Positions 35,201 to 42,911 of a stretch of DNA of 61,417 bases are shown one piece after another. Source of the DNA: Verrucomicrobiaceae bacterium (GTDB lineage Bacteria; Verrucomicrobiota; Verrucomicrobiia; Verrucomicrobiales; Akkermansiaceae); contig JAIXQS010000132.1 in the NCBI GenBank assembly GCA_027485615.1, forward strand, positions 1 through 61,417, given 5' to 3'. A program made the translations under genes and the position numbers. The notes beneath the pieces are model-generated. The model ran no database searches. It saw nothing but the letters and a program-made list of their open reading frames with translations, and was not told the origin of the DNA. Each line of letters begins with the position of its first letter. Position 1 is the stretch's first letter.

Positions 35201-38077
35201 GCTGTAGCGCACGGATAGTTCCCCTTCCGCCTCCCTATACTCCCGCAGCAGCGGGAGAAATCGTCGCGCCGCCGCGAGCTTGTCGCTGAGATCCGGTGCA
35301 AAGGCAAAGCTCATGTCCTTCCTATGCGTTGACAGGAGTATCCGAACAAACCGCGCGAGGCGCTCCATCGCGACGTCGGTCACGGCAGCGACGTCGAACT
35401 GACAAGAACCCTTGAGTTGTTCCCTCGCAGCAACCAGGGCGTCGATCTTGGCAGGTAAGGTTTTTGCCGTGCCTAGAATTGCCTCCTGCCACCCGTTCGA
35501 CCATTCGCTTTGTTCGATGATCGAGAAATCCACGGGCGCGTCCGAATAGGCATCGAAATTGAGATCCAGCCGGTGTGCGGTCTCGATCATGGAGTTGAAC
35601 TCTTCTGTACTATGCTGCGTGCCGGTAGCCCAACTTAGCCGGGGCGTCGCCGTGCCATGATCACGAGTCACTCGACCGACGGCCTGATGGATCGTTATGC
35701 CGTTTGAATGCCGCAAGTGCAACCGATCGCAAACACCGTTCAGGCGGTCGCGCAACGTCCTGAGCCGATCAGTTTCGCGAGTCCACTCACTTGCGCTCAA
35801 GTCGCCACGGGCACTCCAGGCGCGGTCGAGCTGCTGGAGGATTTCCGTCTTGGACGTCTTGTTTGAATGAACCTCAAGGCAGAACTCGGCGATGCCCTTC
35901 TCCGCCAGACGCCGGTGGACAACATCCAAGGCCGCCATCTTCTCGGCGACGAATAGCACCCGCCTCCCGATCGATAGGTTATGCGCAATCATGTTCGCGA
36001 TGGTCTGTGACTTTCCGGTTCCTGGAGGGCCATCGAGCACGAAGTTGCAGCCACGGGCCGAAGCTACGACGGCCGCAATCTGGGAGGAGTCCGCCGGCAG
36101 CGGAGTGAACAACTCTGCCGGGGAAATCATGGCATCCAGATCCGACTCTCTGGGATATTGGGAATCACCGCCAAACTTCTCCTCACCGCGTTCGATGAGA
36201 TGCTTGACCACGGAGTTTGTGATCAACTGATCCTTTCGATCTGTGAGGTCTTTCCACATTAAATATTTAGCAAACGAGAACGTCCCCAGTGCGATCTCAG
36301 TGGTCACCTCAAAGCCCGGGATTTCCTTCACTGCGGTGCGCACGCGATTCCAGACCCCAACCACGTCGATGCCGCTGTCATCCTGTGGCAGGTCTCCATC
36401 GAGTCCCGGGATTTTCAGGTCGAAGTCCTGCCGGAGGAGTTCTAGCAGGGTGAGGTTGAAGCGGGGCTCGTCTTCGTGCACCGTCATCGTAACTCCGGAG
36501 AGTGCGCTTTTGCGCAACAGCTTTACCGGCAGCAGGATCAGCGGGGCACGGTAGCTGCGCGTGTCATCGGCAGTCTTTTTCCAATTCAGAAATCCCAAGG
36601 CCAGGAAGAGTGTGTTGGCTCCGCCCTCGTCCATGTCCGTGCGAGCCTTGCGATAGAGATCGATCAGTTCTGCTTCCAGCTTCTTTTGGGGCAACGGCGA
36701 CAGCACCTCGTTGGATTGCAGAGCTTCCCTGGCATATTGATGGTGGAGTTCCTCCCGGTTCTGCTGTTCGTAGAGCTTGGCATCCCGGCCTCCTTTTTCG
36801 AGATCCGGAAAAGCGGAAATCCGGATCGTCTTTCCGGCTGAGAGCAGATCCTCCAGCGCTCCCGGATCGGGGCAGACCAATGGCACATGCTTGCTACGCT
36901 CCGGCAGGTGCAGGAGGCGGTTGCGCGCGGTCAGGTCCAGGAGCTTCCGCTGCCACAGGGAGACACGGTCGTCAGCCGTGGTCGGTTCCTCGGAGATTTC
37001 CACGTCGAAGGCAGGCAAGCGCGGAGCCTCTTCCAATGAATCACTGACAAGCGGAGTTGGCGAAGTGGAGTCCACGACAGCGCCCGGTGTGCTAAGTCCC
37101 AGCGGCTTGATTTTGCGCATCCTTGTCCGCCGGATATCAACCGCCATGTGGAACTGCTCATCACTCAGGTTCTTCTTGGCAGCCTCCACCGCCGCGCTGA
37201 AGGAGGGAGCAGGTGACTGCGTGACCAAGGTGGTCTCGAAAACGAGTAGCTCCTGGAGTTCTACCCGCTTGCGCACGGCGGCGGCCTCGTCGGTGGTGAG
37301 TTGGGAGAATTCCTGCGGCTGGAGCCAGAGGCCGACGAAGGCATGTCCGTCGGAAAGGATGATCAGGGGATTCAAGCCTGCCTGCTCAAAGGCCGAGGCG
37401 AACAACATGGATGTGTCCAGACAGGTGGCCAGACGACCTTCTAGGATAGCCCCCGGCGTACGAACCTTTTGACCCTCGACCTCGAAACTTGCGGGAGGAT
37501 AAGCGTAGCCGAGGCCAAGGCCGGAAATGGCGGACCAAATGGCGGAGGCAAGCTCCCAGGTGCGGGTGCGAGACTTGCTTTTGTAACCATCGATTCCGGA
37601 TTCTTTGCCTGCGCGCCGGAGAACGTCGCTGGCTGCCTTCAGCACCTTATCCACAGCCGGATCGTTCGGCATGCAGAAGGCTGGGAGCAGCTCGGGCATC
37701 GAACCGGTGCCACCCCACTGGTTCTTCGCCAGCACTTCCACCGGGTATCGGCCGGAGAAGAGCGGCGGAATCTCTTCCTCCCGGCTCACCTCGATGAGTA
37801 TCTCGCCGCGCACGCTCTCCATCAGATCCGCGAGGAAGGCAGCATCTAGATTCAGATTCCGATCAGTCATCCGAATCGAAGCGCCCGGTTGCAGGACGTC
37901 GATCTTCCAGTTCTTCCCCTCCAGAAATATCGGCGCGGAACTCAGCCGGACTATCAGATTTTGTAATGCATCTTCGCCCGGATTTTCCAATGTCAGCTCC
38001 TGCAATAGCGCGACGGCGTTCTGATGGGAGGCGAAGCCTATTTTCGGGGCTAGGCTGGCGGTTACTTGGATGGACAT
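32201..38077 (-). CDS. DUF4011-helicase-nuclease defence protein
   Basis: 1958 residues. Residues ~200-260 form a transglutaminase-like segment (ATCLDTSMLFASAFEQAG, GHAFVGLW). DUF4011 begins near 374 (LWQRKLLDLTARNRLLHL). A superfamily 1 helicase follows with Walker A GPPGTGKSQTIANM (683-696), Walker B VIFDEASQI and LNVAVTRSKQ near motif VI. A Vsr/MTES_1575-like nuclease is seen near residue 1640 (FRIDIGIVHP...VGVECDGATYHRS). A DUF3320-like C-terminus ends the protein. This architecture is reported for single-gene anti-phage helicases. It is the first large gene after tRNA-fMet, with no partner; its promoter lies in 38078-38300. Confidence 0.85.
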   Translation of the reverse strand: MSIQVTASLAPKIGFASHQNAVALLQELTLENPGEDALQNLIVRLSSAPIFLEGKNWKIDVLQPGASIRMTDRNLNLDAAFLADLMESVRGEILIEVSREEEIPPLFSGRYPVEVLAKNQWGGTGSMPELLPAFCMPNDPAVDKVLKAASDVLRRAGKESGIDGYKSKSRTRTWELASAIWSAISGLGLGYAYPPASFEVEGQKVRTPGAILEGRLATCLDTSMLFASAFEQAGLNPLIILSDGHAFVGLWLQPQEFSQLTTDEAAAVRKRVELQELLVFETTLVTQSPAPSFSAAVEAAKKNLSDEQFHMAVDIRRTRMRKIKPLGLSTPGAVVDSTSPTPLVSDSLEEAPRLPAFDVEISEEPTTADDRVSLWQRKLLDLTARNRLLHLPERSKHVPLVCPDPGALEDLLSAGKTIRISAFPDLEKGGRDAKLYEQQNREELHHQYAREALQSNEVLSPLPQKKLEAELIDLYRKARTDMDEGGANTLFLALGFLNWKKTADDTRSYRAPLILLPVKLLRKSALSGVTMTVHEDEPRFNLTLLELLRQDFDLKIPGLDGDLPQDDSGIDVVGVWNRVRTAVKEIPGFEVTTEIALGTFSFAKYLMWKDLTDRKDQLITNSVVKHLIERGEEKFGGDSQYPRESDLDAMISPAELFTPLPADSSQIAAVVASARGCNFVLDGPPGTGKSQTIANMIAHNLSIGRRVLFVAEKMAALDVVHRRLAEKGIAEFCLEVHSNKTSKTEILQQLDRAWSARGDLSASEWTRETDRLRTLRDRLNGVCDRLHLRHSNGITIHQAVGRVTRDHGTATPRLSWATGTQHSTEEFNSMIETAHRLDLNFDAYSDAPVDFSIIEQSEWSNGWQEAILGTAKTLPAKIDALVAAREQLKGSCQFDVAAVTDVAMERLARFVRILLSTHRKDMSFAFAPDLSDKLAAARRFLPLLREYREAEGELSVRYSPEAARMIDVDKLDAQWIAANKKFWLLASLAKKGVSKALAAQAGASLLPEVAKDAPRLRRMKELLHQMDDLKPILVGIPGSAGLDTQDMVVEESIGIAECIQQQLPTLISSPDALIALKGFARRLVVDANELLGSDGAIALAVANLEGAIWVYRDIYGRFTDLCSITQPERLSLDQIKAAADTITTSETRLRSWCTWRRVRQTAIQQNLTPLVAAIEEGRLAKGEVEPAFLTAYSKWFAAEMIDREPILRDFVSAEHMDSIEEFRRVDDQVAKLTAEYTRTVLCGRLPSKTEVGKKDGYGILKHELQKKRSHKPLRKLASEMGEAFGHLAPCMLMSPLSIAQYLPADQQLFDLVIFDEASQITPWDAVGSIARGKQVVIAGDPRQMPPTNFFQRGSNDSEFDGDVEGDLESILDECLAVGIPRHSLNWHYRSRHESLIAFSNHAYYGNNLITFPAAVTRDSAVIWRRVQGIYAKGQGQTNQLEAEAIVAETVKRLTDPKFIKSGHTLAIITLNSKQQKLIEDLLDAARRSHPEIEPHFSEELSEPVVVKNLETVQGDERDVILLGICYGPTAPGAGTMSMNFGPLNRDGGERRLNVAVTRSKQEMVVFTSFDPSLIDLNRTSARAVRDLKHFLEFADRGSRALAEAVQGSVGGFDSPFEEAVAGRLQDKGWEVIPQVGVSRFRIDIGIVHPDRPGDFLVGVECDGATYHRSATARDRDKVRAAVLEGLGWNLLRVWSTDWFVDQEREIERLHANLESLLSVHRQQRATEPANVVNIGTAINDTMPALIASNMNGFSRRADEPASASVMAATLDILMSQEPTIYPTTDYSEYSNRIDPENFHNANYDSTLQELIRLTLQLEAPIAADLLVQRIARAHDFKRTGRLIRERVLALVDDHFHLREDPISGSYVWLHEDEPAAMISYRVPCEGEVARSIEDIPSEELLAAALHAGVECSAVQIARTFGNRRLTTSGKERIDRAIEILEERRKAISSALPIGDQKA

Positions 38078-38300
38078 TGAGTCGAAATGTGGAGTGAGTT
38101 GTTAAGGAAATTCAATAGATCGGGGGAATCGCTGATAAAAGCCTCAAAAAAGAAACGCCATCGATTATTCCATGAGCAGATAATCTTATCCGATTCGCCA
38201 AACGGCTAGACGCTGATCTGGCTCGGACGGATAACGTGAGTATCACCTTGTTCAAGACTGATCCCACTAGATCAACCCACGCGCCGAAAATCCTTCCCAG

Positions 38301-38777
38301 ATGCCTGAAATGAATCCGCCCATCATCTTCCTCGACATCGACGGCGTGATTGTGCCGGACGGTGACGACCCATCGAACACCGTCTTCCATCCGCGATGCG
38401 TGGAGGCTTTCAAAGTGATCCTCGCCGCTGTGCCGGGTGCAAAGGTCGTGTTCTCCACGACTTGGCGTTTGCCGCGCCATGTGAACCGGCTTCACGCGCA
38501 GTGGATGGAGCAAGGCTTTCCCGAGAACCTGGCCATCGACGGCACACCCGATCTGCGGGAGGAACCGAGCGTATCCCGCCTGTACAGCCGTGGCCTTGAG
38601 ATCCGGGTATGGCTCGAAGCGCATCCCGAAGTGTCCCACTGGGTGGTGATCGATGACGAGCGTCTGGCAATCGAGTCCATCCTTGGAAACGAGCGATGCG
38701 TTTTCACGAACCCAGACCGGGGACTGACCACCGGCGATGCGGAGCGTGCGGTGGCAATTCTTGGGAGCGTGAAATAG
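38301..38777 (+). CDS. HAD domain protein (RNA-repair-associated type)
   Basis: 158 residues. The HAD motifs are IIFLDIDGVIVPD (nucleophile Asp), VVFSTTWRLP (motif II with the STTWR form) and WVVIDDERL (acidic motif). The compact form without a cap and the TTWR motif are typical of the HAD domains found in Swiss-army-knife RNA repair proteins and phage-related genes. A 5'-nucleic-acid-end phosphatase role is inference. It is the last intact gene before the integration scar and ends in TAG. Confidence 0.8.
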   Translation: MPEMNPPIIFLDIDGVIVPDGDDPSNTVFHPRCVEAFKVILAAVPGAKVVFSTTWRLPRHVNRLHAQWMEQGFPENLAIDGTPDLREEPSVSRLYSRGLEIRVWLEAHPEVSHWVVIDDERLAIESILGNERCVFTNPDRGLTTGDAERAVAILGSVK

Positions 38778-38809
38778 GAGATTGGAAAGCAAATGCTTGC
38801 CCTTTCGTC

Positions 38810-38925
38810 CTACCCCTTCACCTCCGTCGCCAGAGCCTCTGCCTGAAGCACCACCGTGCGGATGGCGGCATCTTCGAGATCGGGCGGGTATCCGTATTTG
38901 CGGAGGATGCGGCGGATGGTGGTTC
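38810..38925 (-). pseudogene. C-terminal fragment of a type I restriction endonuclease subunit R
   Basis: The last ~37 codons read [18 protein letters not shown] and continue to LATEVKG-TAG. The [12 protein letters not shown] helix followed by a QAE-rich helix is the standard C-terminal end of HsdR (the DUF3387-type tail). No start and no upstream helicase domain remain: the frame breaks off exactly where the tRNA-like 3' end begins. This is a deletion remnant. Confidence 0.75.
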
Positions 38926-38944
38926 GACTCCCCTCGCCTCCACC
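38918..38944 (+). other. Orphan tRNA/tmRNA 3' end: probable attachment-site core
   Basis: GGTTCGACTCCCCTCGCC then TCCACCA forms a T-loop (TTCGACT), the 3' strand of the T-stem, a 7-base acceptor strand (cgcctcc), discriminator A and CCA. No matching 5' half (expected ggaggcg) or anticodon arm lies upstream; instead there is hsdR sequence. A 3' gene end with its terminator but no body is what tRNA-targeting integrases leave at the far end of an island. The intact gene must be outside the window. Confidence 0.6.
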
Positions 38945-38950
38945 ATTTGA

Positions 38951-38985
38951 AAAAGCCTCAGAGTTCGCTCTGAGGCTTTTGTTTT
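38951..38985 (+). terminator. Perfect 13-bp terminator downstream of the orphan tRNA-like end
   Basis: aaaagcctcagag, loop ttcg, then ctctgaggctttt, followed by gtttt. A stable UUCG-capped hairpin with T tract, 6 bases after the CCA: the arrangement expected of a real tRNA or tmRNA gene. Confidence 0.85.
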
Positions 38986-39144
38986 AAAGGATTCAGGCTT
39001 TTTTCCTCCGGGCCTAGAAAAGTGCGTCCTGTCTCAGAAATGCACCAAAATGCACCTTTCTGCGCAATTGGGAGCGGGACAAGGGACAGGACAAATTCTG
39101 GGCTTACCGCCGTGATTTCGATCCTATGAAGGGCAAGCACGCAG

Positions 39145-40050
39145 CTACCCCATTTGAAGAACCACCCCCAGCTTTTCCGCGATACCGGGGGCGAGGCCGG
39201 AGCGATCCAGGCTCCTTGCATTCGCGATCAGGATCAGCTTTCGGGGCTTCAATGCGGCTATCGGCAAGCGCTTGAACTTCTTCGGGTCGAAATCGACGGC
39301 GGCGAGATCGGGCAAGACCGCTGCGGCGTGACCGGCTTGGATAACCCGTGTCAGGTCGGTGAACGAAGATACTCGGGCAAGCATCTGTGGGGCGAGCTTT
39401 TCCGCTGCCAGCCATTCATGCCAGCGGGTGGTGAACTGTCCGCCCGTGAGCAGTTCCGCAAATGGCGCTTTGCGGACGATTTCATGCAGCGTGGCGCAGC
39501 CCTTCCAGAGGGAGTTCGCCGCAAACAAGGCGTAACCGACCGATCCCACACGCCACCGCTTGGTTTCCGCCGCCACGGCATCCTCGCGAACGATCCCGAA
39601 ATCCAGCCTGCCGTCGGCCACACCGCGCACGGTGTCAGCGGTTCTCATTTGCTCCATCTCCACCATCGTGTTTCCAAGGGTCTTCTGGATGTCGGCCAGG
39701 CGTGGGATGATCAGCCAGTCGATCACGCTCCCCTGCGAGCCGAGCCGAACGCTCACCCGGCGGTCGGCCATGGACTCGCGGAAATCATCGAGTTCGCGGA
39801 ATTGGCGGCGGATGATCAGCCCGAGACGCTTTCCCTCATCGGTGATCTCGATCCGGCGTCCCACCCTCCGCGTCAACGCCACGCCAAAGAACGCCTCCAT
39901 CTCCTTGATCTGCCGGGAAAACTGCGATTGCCGCGTCGGATCGCCTGAGGCCGCTTTGGAAAGGTTCCCCGCCTCCACCACACGTAGGAAGGTGCGGAGC
40001 CGATCCAGCGAAAGGCCGGACACATCGAAAAGTCGCTCGAAATCATTCAT
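39145..40050 (-). CDS. LysR family transcriptional regulator
   Basis: 301 residues. The N-terminal helix-turn-helix reads LRTFLRVVEAGNLSKAAS and SQFSRQIKEMEAFFGVALTRR; the C-terminal half is a co-inducer-binding (type 2 periplasmic) fold. The DNA-binding segment has the unusual wording GDPTRQSQFSRQI, but spacing is normal. It is divergent from the metallophosphoesterase gene, with only 71 bases between, so it may regulate that gene. It ends in TAG. Confidence 0.85.
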   Translation of the reverse strand: MNDFERLFDVSGLSLDRLRTFLRVVEAGNLSKAASGDPTRQSQFSRQIKEMEAFFGVALTRRVGRRIEITDEGKRLGLIIRRQFRELDDFRESMADRRVSVRLGSQGSVIDWLIIPRLADIQKTLGNTMVEMEQMRTADTVRGVADGRLDFGIVREDAVAAETKRWRVGSVGYALFAANSLWKGCATLHEIVRKAPFAELLTGGQFTTRWHEWLAAEKLAPQMLARVSSFTDLTRVIQAGHAAAVLPDLAAVDFDPKKFKRLPIAALKPRKLILIANARSLDRSGLAPGIAEKLGVVLQMG

Positions 40051-40121
40051 TACTCTGGAGTCAGATAAACTGCAATATCCTCCATTTCAAGGTTCAAATA
40101 TTTCCGCCATGCTGCGCACGT

Positions 40122-41105
40122 ATGAATGACCTGATCCACTACGACATCATTGCCGACATCCACGGCCGTTTTGACAAGCTCAGCGCCCTCATGGAGAGCA
40201 TGGGATACCAAAACGACGGAGGCTCTTTCGTCCCTCCCGCCGGACACAAGGCGCTCTTCCTCGGCGACCTGATCGATCCGAAACCCGGCCACTTCCTCCC
40301 CGGCGGTGTCCTCGCCACGTTGCGAGCCGTGAAAGCCATGTGCGACCGTGGCGACGCGCTCTGCTTGATGGGCAACCATGAGCTGAACGCCATCTACTTC
40401 CACACGGCGGATCCAAATGGTCGGAGCAGTGATCCTGACCGGAACTGGCTTCGTTATCGAGGCAGCAAGAACCGGGCGATGCACCAAGGCACGCTTGATG
40501 ACTTCGAGAATTACGACGATCCGCAAAGCGAGTGGCATCAGGTGTGGATACCGTGGATGAAAGCGCTGCCCTTTTTCCTCGATCTTGGTAGCCTCCGGGC
40601 GGTGCATGCCACATGGCATCCAGAGATGATAGCCCGACTTGCGGGGCGCAGCTTCGATGACGAGGACTTCTTCCTAGCTTGCTCGGGCAAACACACACCC
40701 GAGGGCGAGGCACTGGAAATCCTACTCAAGGGTGTCGAGGTGCCACTGCCTCCTCCGCATACGATCAAAGACCACACGGGGGAGATTAGGAAAAATTTCC
40801 GCGCACGCTGGTGGGAAGCGGTATCTCGGGAACACCCTTGCTGCGATCTCGTCTTCCCGCCCAGCGAACAAATCAAGTCATGGCCGGTGGCGGAGGAAGC
40901 CCTGCCGATGTTCCAGCCCTACGATTCGGAGGCTCCTCCGGTATTCTTCGGCCACTACTTCAAGCCCGCCGATTCCCCGCTCGCTCCTGAGCGCCACAAT
41001 GTCGCCTGCCTCGATCACAGCGCCGCGAAAGACGGCCCCCTCGTTGCCTACCGCTGGAAGGGCGAGGCTAGCATCAAACCCGAACACTACATCATTAATT
41101 CATAA
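40122..41105 (+). CDS. PPP-type metallophosphoesterase
   Basis: 327 residues. Metal-binding motifs: IIADIHGRFDKL (D, H), LFLGDLIDPKPG (D), LMGNHELNA (N, H), later HATWHPE. Such enzymes hydrolyse phosphoprotein or diadenosine-polyphosphate substrates. It has a ~100-residue insertion relative to minimal PrpE-type enzymes. Followed 22 bases later by an unknown 213-residue gene, probably in one transcript. Presence in a defence region may be coincidental. Confidence 0.8.
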   Translation: MNDLIHYDIIADIHGRFDKLSALMESMGYQNDGGSFVPPAGHKALFLGDLIDPKPGHFLPGGVLATLRAVKAMCDRGDALCLMGNHELNAIYFHTADPNGRSSDPDRNWLRYRGSKNRAMHQGTLDDFENYDDPQSEWHQVWIPWMKALPFFLDLGSLRAVHATWHPEMIARLAGRSFDDEDFFLACSGKHTPEGEALEILLKGVEVPLPPPHTIKDHTGEIRKNFRARWWEAVSREHPCCDLVFPPSEQIKSWPVAEEALPMFQPYDSEAPPVFFGHYFKPADSPLAPERHNVACLDHSAAKDGPLVAYRWKGEASIKPEHYIINS

Positions 41106-41127
41106 ACCCTCCCCATTTCCTACCATC

Positions 41128-41769
41128 ATGAAACAAGAACTCGATCCGTTTGAAAAAATTGCCCGTGAAATAGGCATCAGTCCTGGCGAAGCGCAGAATG
41201 CAACCAGCCGCTTTCTCAAGTGGCTTTCAAACAACATCCGGAATTACGACGAAGGCAATCGCGACTTCATCGGGGAGGAACTTCACTGGAAGTTGAGCAG
41301 AGGCACATTCTACCATCTATTGGGACTCTTCGATGAGTTCTCAGATCGCTATTCTTGGGAACGGGGTAGTGCCGCTCAATATCTTCTGCGAATTGCGCCT
41401 CGTGAGGAATGGCCGAGCTATGATGAGCCTGCACCTGTCCGCCCCGATCCCAAGCGTGTCGCCGACACGATGCGCCAGTTCATGCTCCTGGCGGACGGTT
41501 ACGACTTCACGATCAACCTCGCGACCTGCGACTTCGATTCCCGCCTATATGCCCGCCTACGGGTGGAGGAGAAGCACTTCAATGAGGATCTGGATTTTAC
41601 GATGATCGACTACGTTCCACTCACGACTTCCGAGCTGAACGGGCTGGTGGGTATGGAGGCCGATGCCATGCTCAGGCGGATCGAAACCATTTCGAAAGGC
41701 AAGGACTGCATCACATCTACGAGGGGAGTGTTCCGCTGGGCGGAGAGCGTCATGTATCCGCACACTTGA
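41128..41769 (+). CDS. Hypothetical protein co-transcribed with the phosphoesterase
   Basis: 213 residues from the ATG at 41128 (MKQELDPFEKIAREIG). It is soluble, with a helical N-terminal region and a later mixed region (YDFTINLATCDFDSRLYARL, GLVGMEADAMLRRIET). No family recognised. The 22-base spacing to the upstream phosphoesterase gene suggests a functional pair. Confidence 0.6.
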   Translation: MKQELDPFEKIAREIGISPGEAQNATSRFLKWLSNNIRNYDEGNRDFIGEELHWKLSRGTFYHLLGLFDEFSDRYSWERGSAAQYLLRIAPREEWPSYDEPAPVRPDPKRVADTMRQFMLLADGYDFTINLATCDFDSRLYARLRVEEKHFNEDLDFTMIDYVPLTTSELNGLVGMEADAMLRRIETISKGKDCITSTRGVFRWAESVMYPHT

Positions 41770-41899
41770 ACGAAGACTTCCGATGATGAAACCGGGCATT
41801 CGGATGGGCTTTCCTCTGAATGCCAGAGGGTTGCACAACGAGACGACAAAATCTCCCCCACAAATCCTTAACCTTGGTAAAATTTCCTCGCACCGCGCC

Positions 41900-42067
41900 A
41901 TGAAGTTCGTATCCTTTCCTGCCATGATTCCCAACGAAATTCTGAAAGTTGCCAAACCCGCTCCCGAGACGAAACCCGTGGATCTGGATGATGATTTCAA
42001 CGAGCCGCTTGGCGAGCGCCAGCCGGAGGCGAATGATGCCATTGTTTGCGAGGGTGGATGCCAATGA
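41900..42067 (+). CDS. Small protein ending in CEGGCQ
   Basis: 55 residues from the ATG at 41900. The second half is strongly acidic (VDLDDDFNEPLGERQPEAND) and the end IVCEGGCQ holds two cysteines. It reads like a designed small protein rather than noise, but I do not recognise a family. The surrounding 41770-42457 region otherwise shows only weak frames. Confidence 0.35.
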   Translation: MKFVSFPAMIPNEILKVAKPAPETKPVDLDDDFNEPLGERQPEANDAIVCEGGCQ

Positions 42068-42120
42068 CCAGTAGCACAATGACGCTCCCAACAATCTGAG
42101 ATGGGCTACCTCCTACACCC

Positions 42121-42333
42121 ATGAGCGCACCGATGCAGACCAAGCAGCCGCAAGAGCCTTCCAGCGAGCCGTCAGGCAAAGCCAAGAGCTTCGTGCAGAG
42201 TTTGATGGCAGCCCGCCAAGAGACGATTCGGAAAGGCTTTCACGTGAGTCACGCGGTTTCCAAGTTGGTGCCGCGATCCTCGCTGAACTATCCGGCAAAA
42301 GACTCGTCCTCTACTCCCCTAGGGGAGGCATAG
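42121..42333 (+). CDS. Weak small open frame
   Basis: 70 residues, Ser/Lys/Pro rich (MSAPMQTKQPQEPSSEPSGK). There is no good ribosome site and no recognised domain. It may be the remnant of a longer gene, since the middle (AKSFVQSLMAARQETIRKG) looks helical. Confidence 0.2.
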   Translation: MSAPMQTKQPQEPSSEPSGKAKSFVQSLMAARQETIRKGFHVSHAVSKLVPRSSLNYPAKDSSSTPLGEA

Positions 42334-42457
42334 CACCCGGAGGGATAGCGTTTCCAGAAACCTTAGACTGATACCATCGACGTAAGAACCACTCCCTCTT
42401 GCGCTTCATCGAGCGCAACTTCATCCCCCTCAACACGATGATGGAACGTGCCGGGAT

Positions 42458-42542
42458 GAGCGAGACGGACATCTACCACCGCACCCGCGACATCTTCCTC
42501 TACTTAAAGCTGCCGTACGACGCAGAGCCACCGGTGGGGTGA
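42458..42542 (+). repeat. Three-copy tail repeat, copy 1
   Basis: 85 bp encoding ETDIYHRTRDIFLYLKLPYD and then AEPPVG-stop. It matches copies at 49480-49564 and 51382-51443, all on the plus strand and all in the same reading frame ending at a stop codon. Upstream in the same frame (from ~42385) NHSLLRFIERNF is also coding-like, unlike the other copies. Confidence 0.8.
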
Positions 42543-42580
42543 GCATTTCCATTACAAGTGCCTTTTCGTGATCGATGCAC

Positions 42581-42790
42581 TCACCACCACGCCTCCGTTG
42601 TCAACGGCAGTTCATTGAGTTCCGCCCGAGCTTCTCGCCAGGTCGGGTAGTGCTTTGCGTCGATGGCGAGCAAACGCTGTGAGTTGGCTCCAATAGGTGC
42701 GCCATATCGTGGACGATGACGTATTCGAGGAGGTGCTGGGGCTTCTTCCCTGCCACGGTGTTGATGCGGATGTGGCCGTGGACTTGTGCA
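42581..42790 (-). pseudogene. Remnant of a YgjP-type (M48-like) metallopeptidase
   Basis: Spread over two frames one finds INTVAGKKPQHLLEYVIVHD, MAHLLEPTHS and then, after a frameshift, KHYPTWREARAELNE. This is the zinc-peptidase end of the YgjP family, commonly encoded next to hsdR. The HExxH motif has become HDMAH and at least one frameshift follows, so it is dead. Confidence 0.65.
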
Positions 42791-42911
42791 CCAAGTTTCG
42801 GTTCCCTCTTGCGGATGAGCGACGGCCTGCTTCAGTCGTGATTGCTCAAACCGGAATGAATCACAACCACTCAAGGCGCATCGGCTTCCAATAATTTCAC
42901 GAATCTAAGTC

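Noticed and set aside
42404..42542. A separate gene ending in tail repeat copy 1
   Set aside because: Coding-like from about 42385, but there is a stop just upstream and only a TTG or internal ATG start; support is too weak to call a gene.
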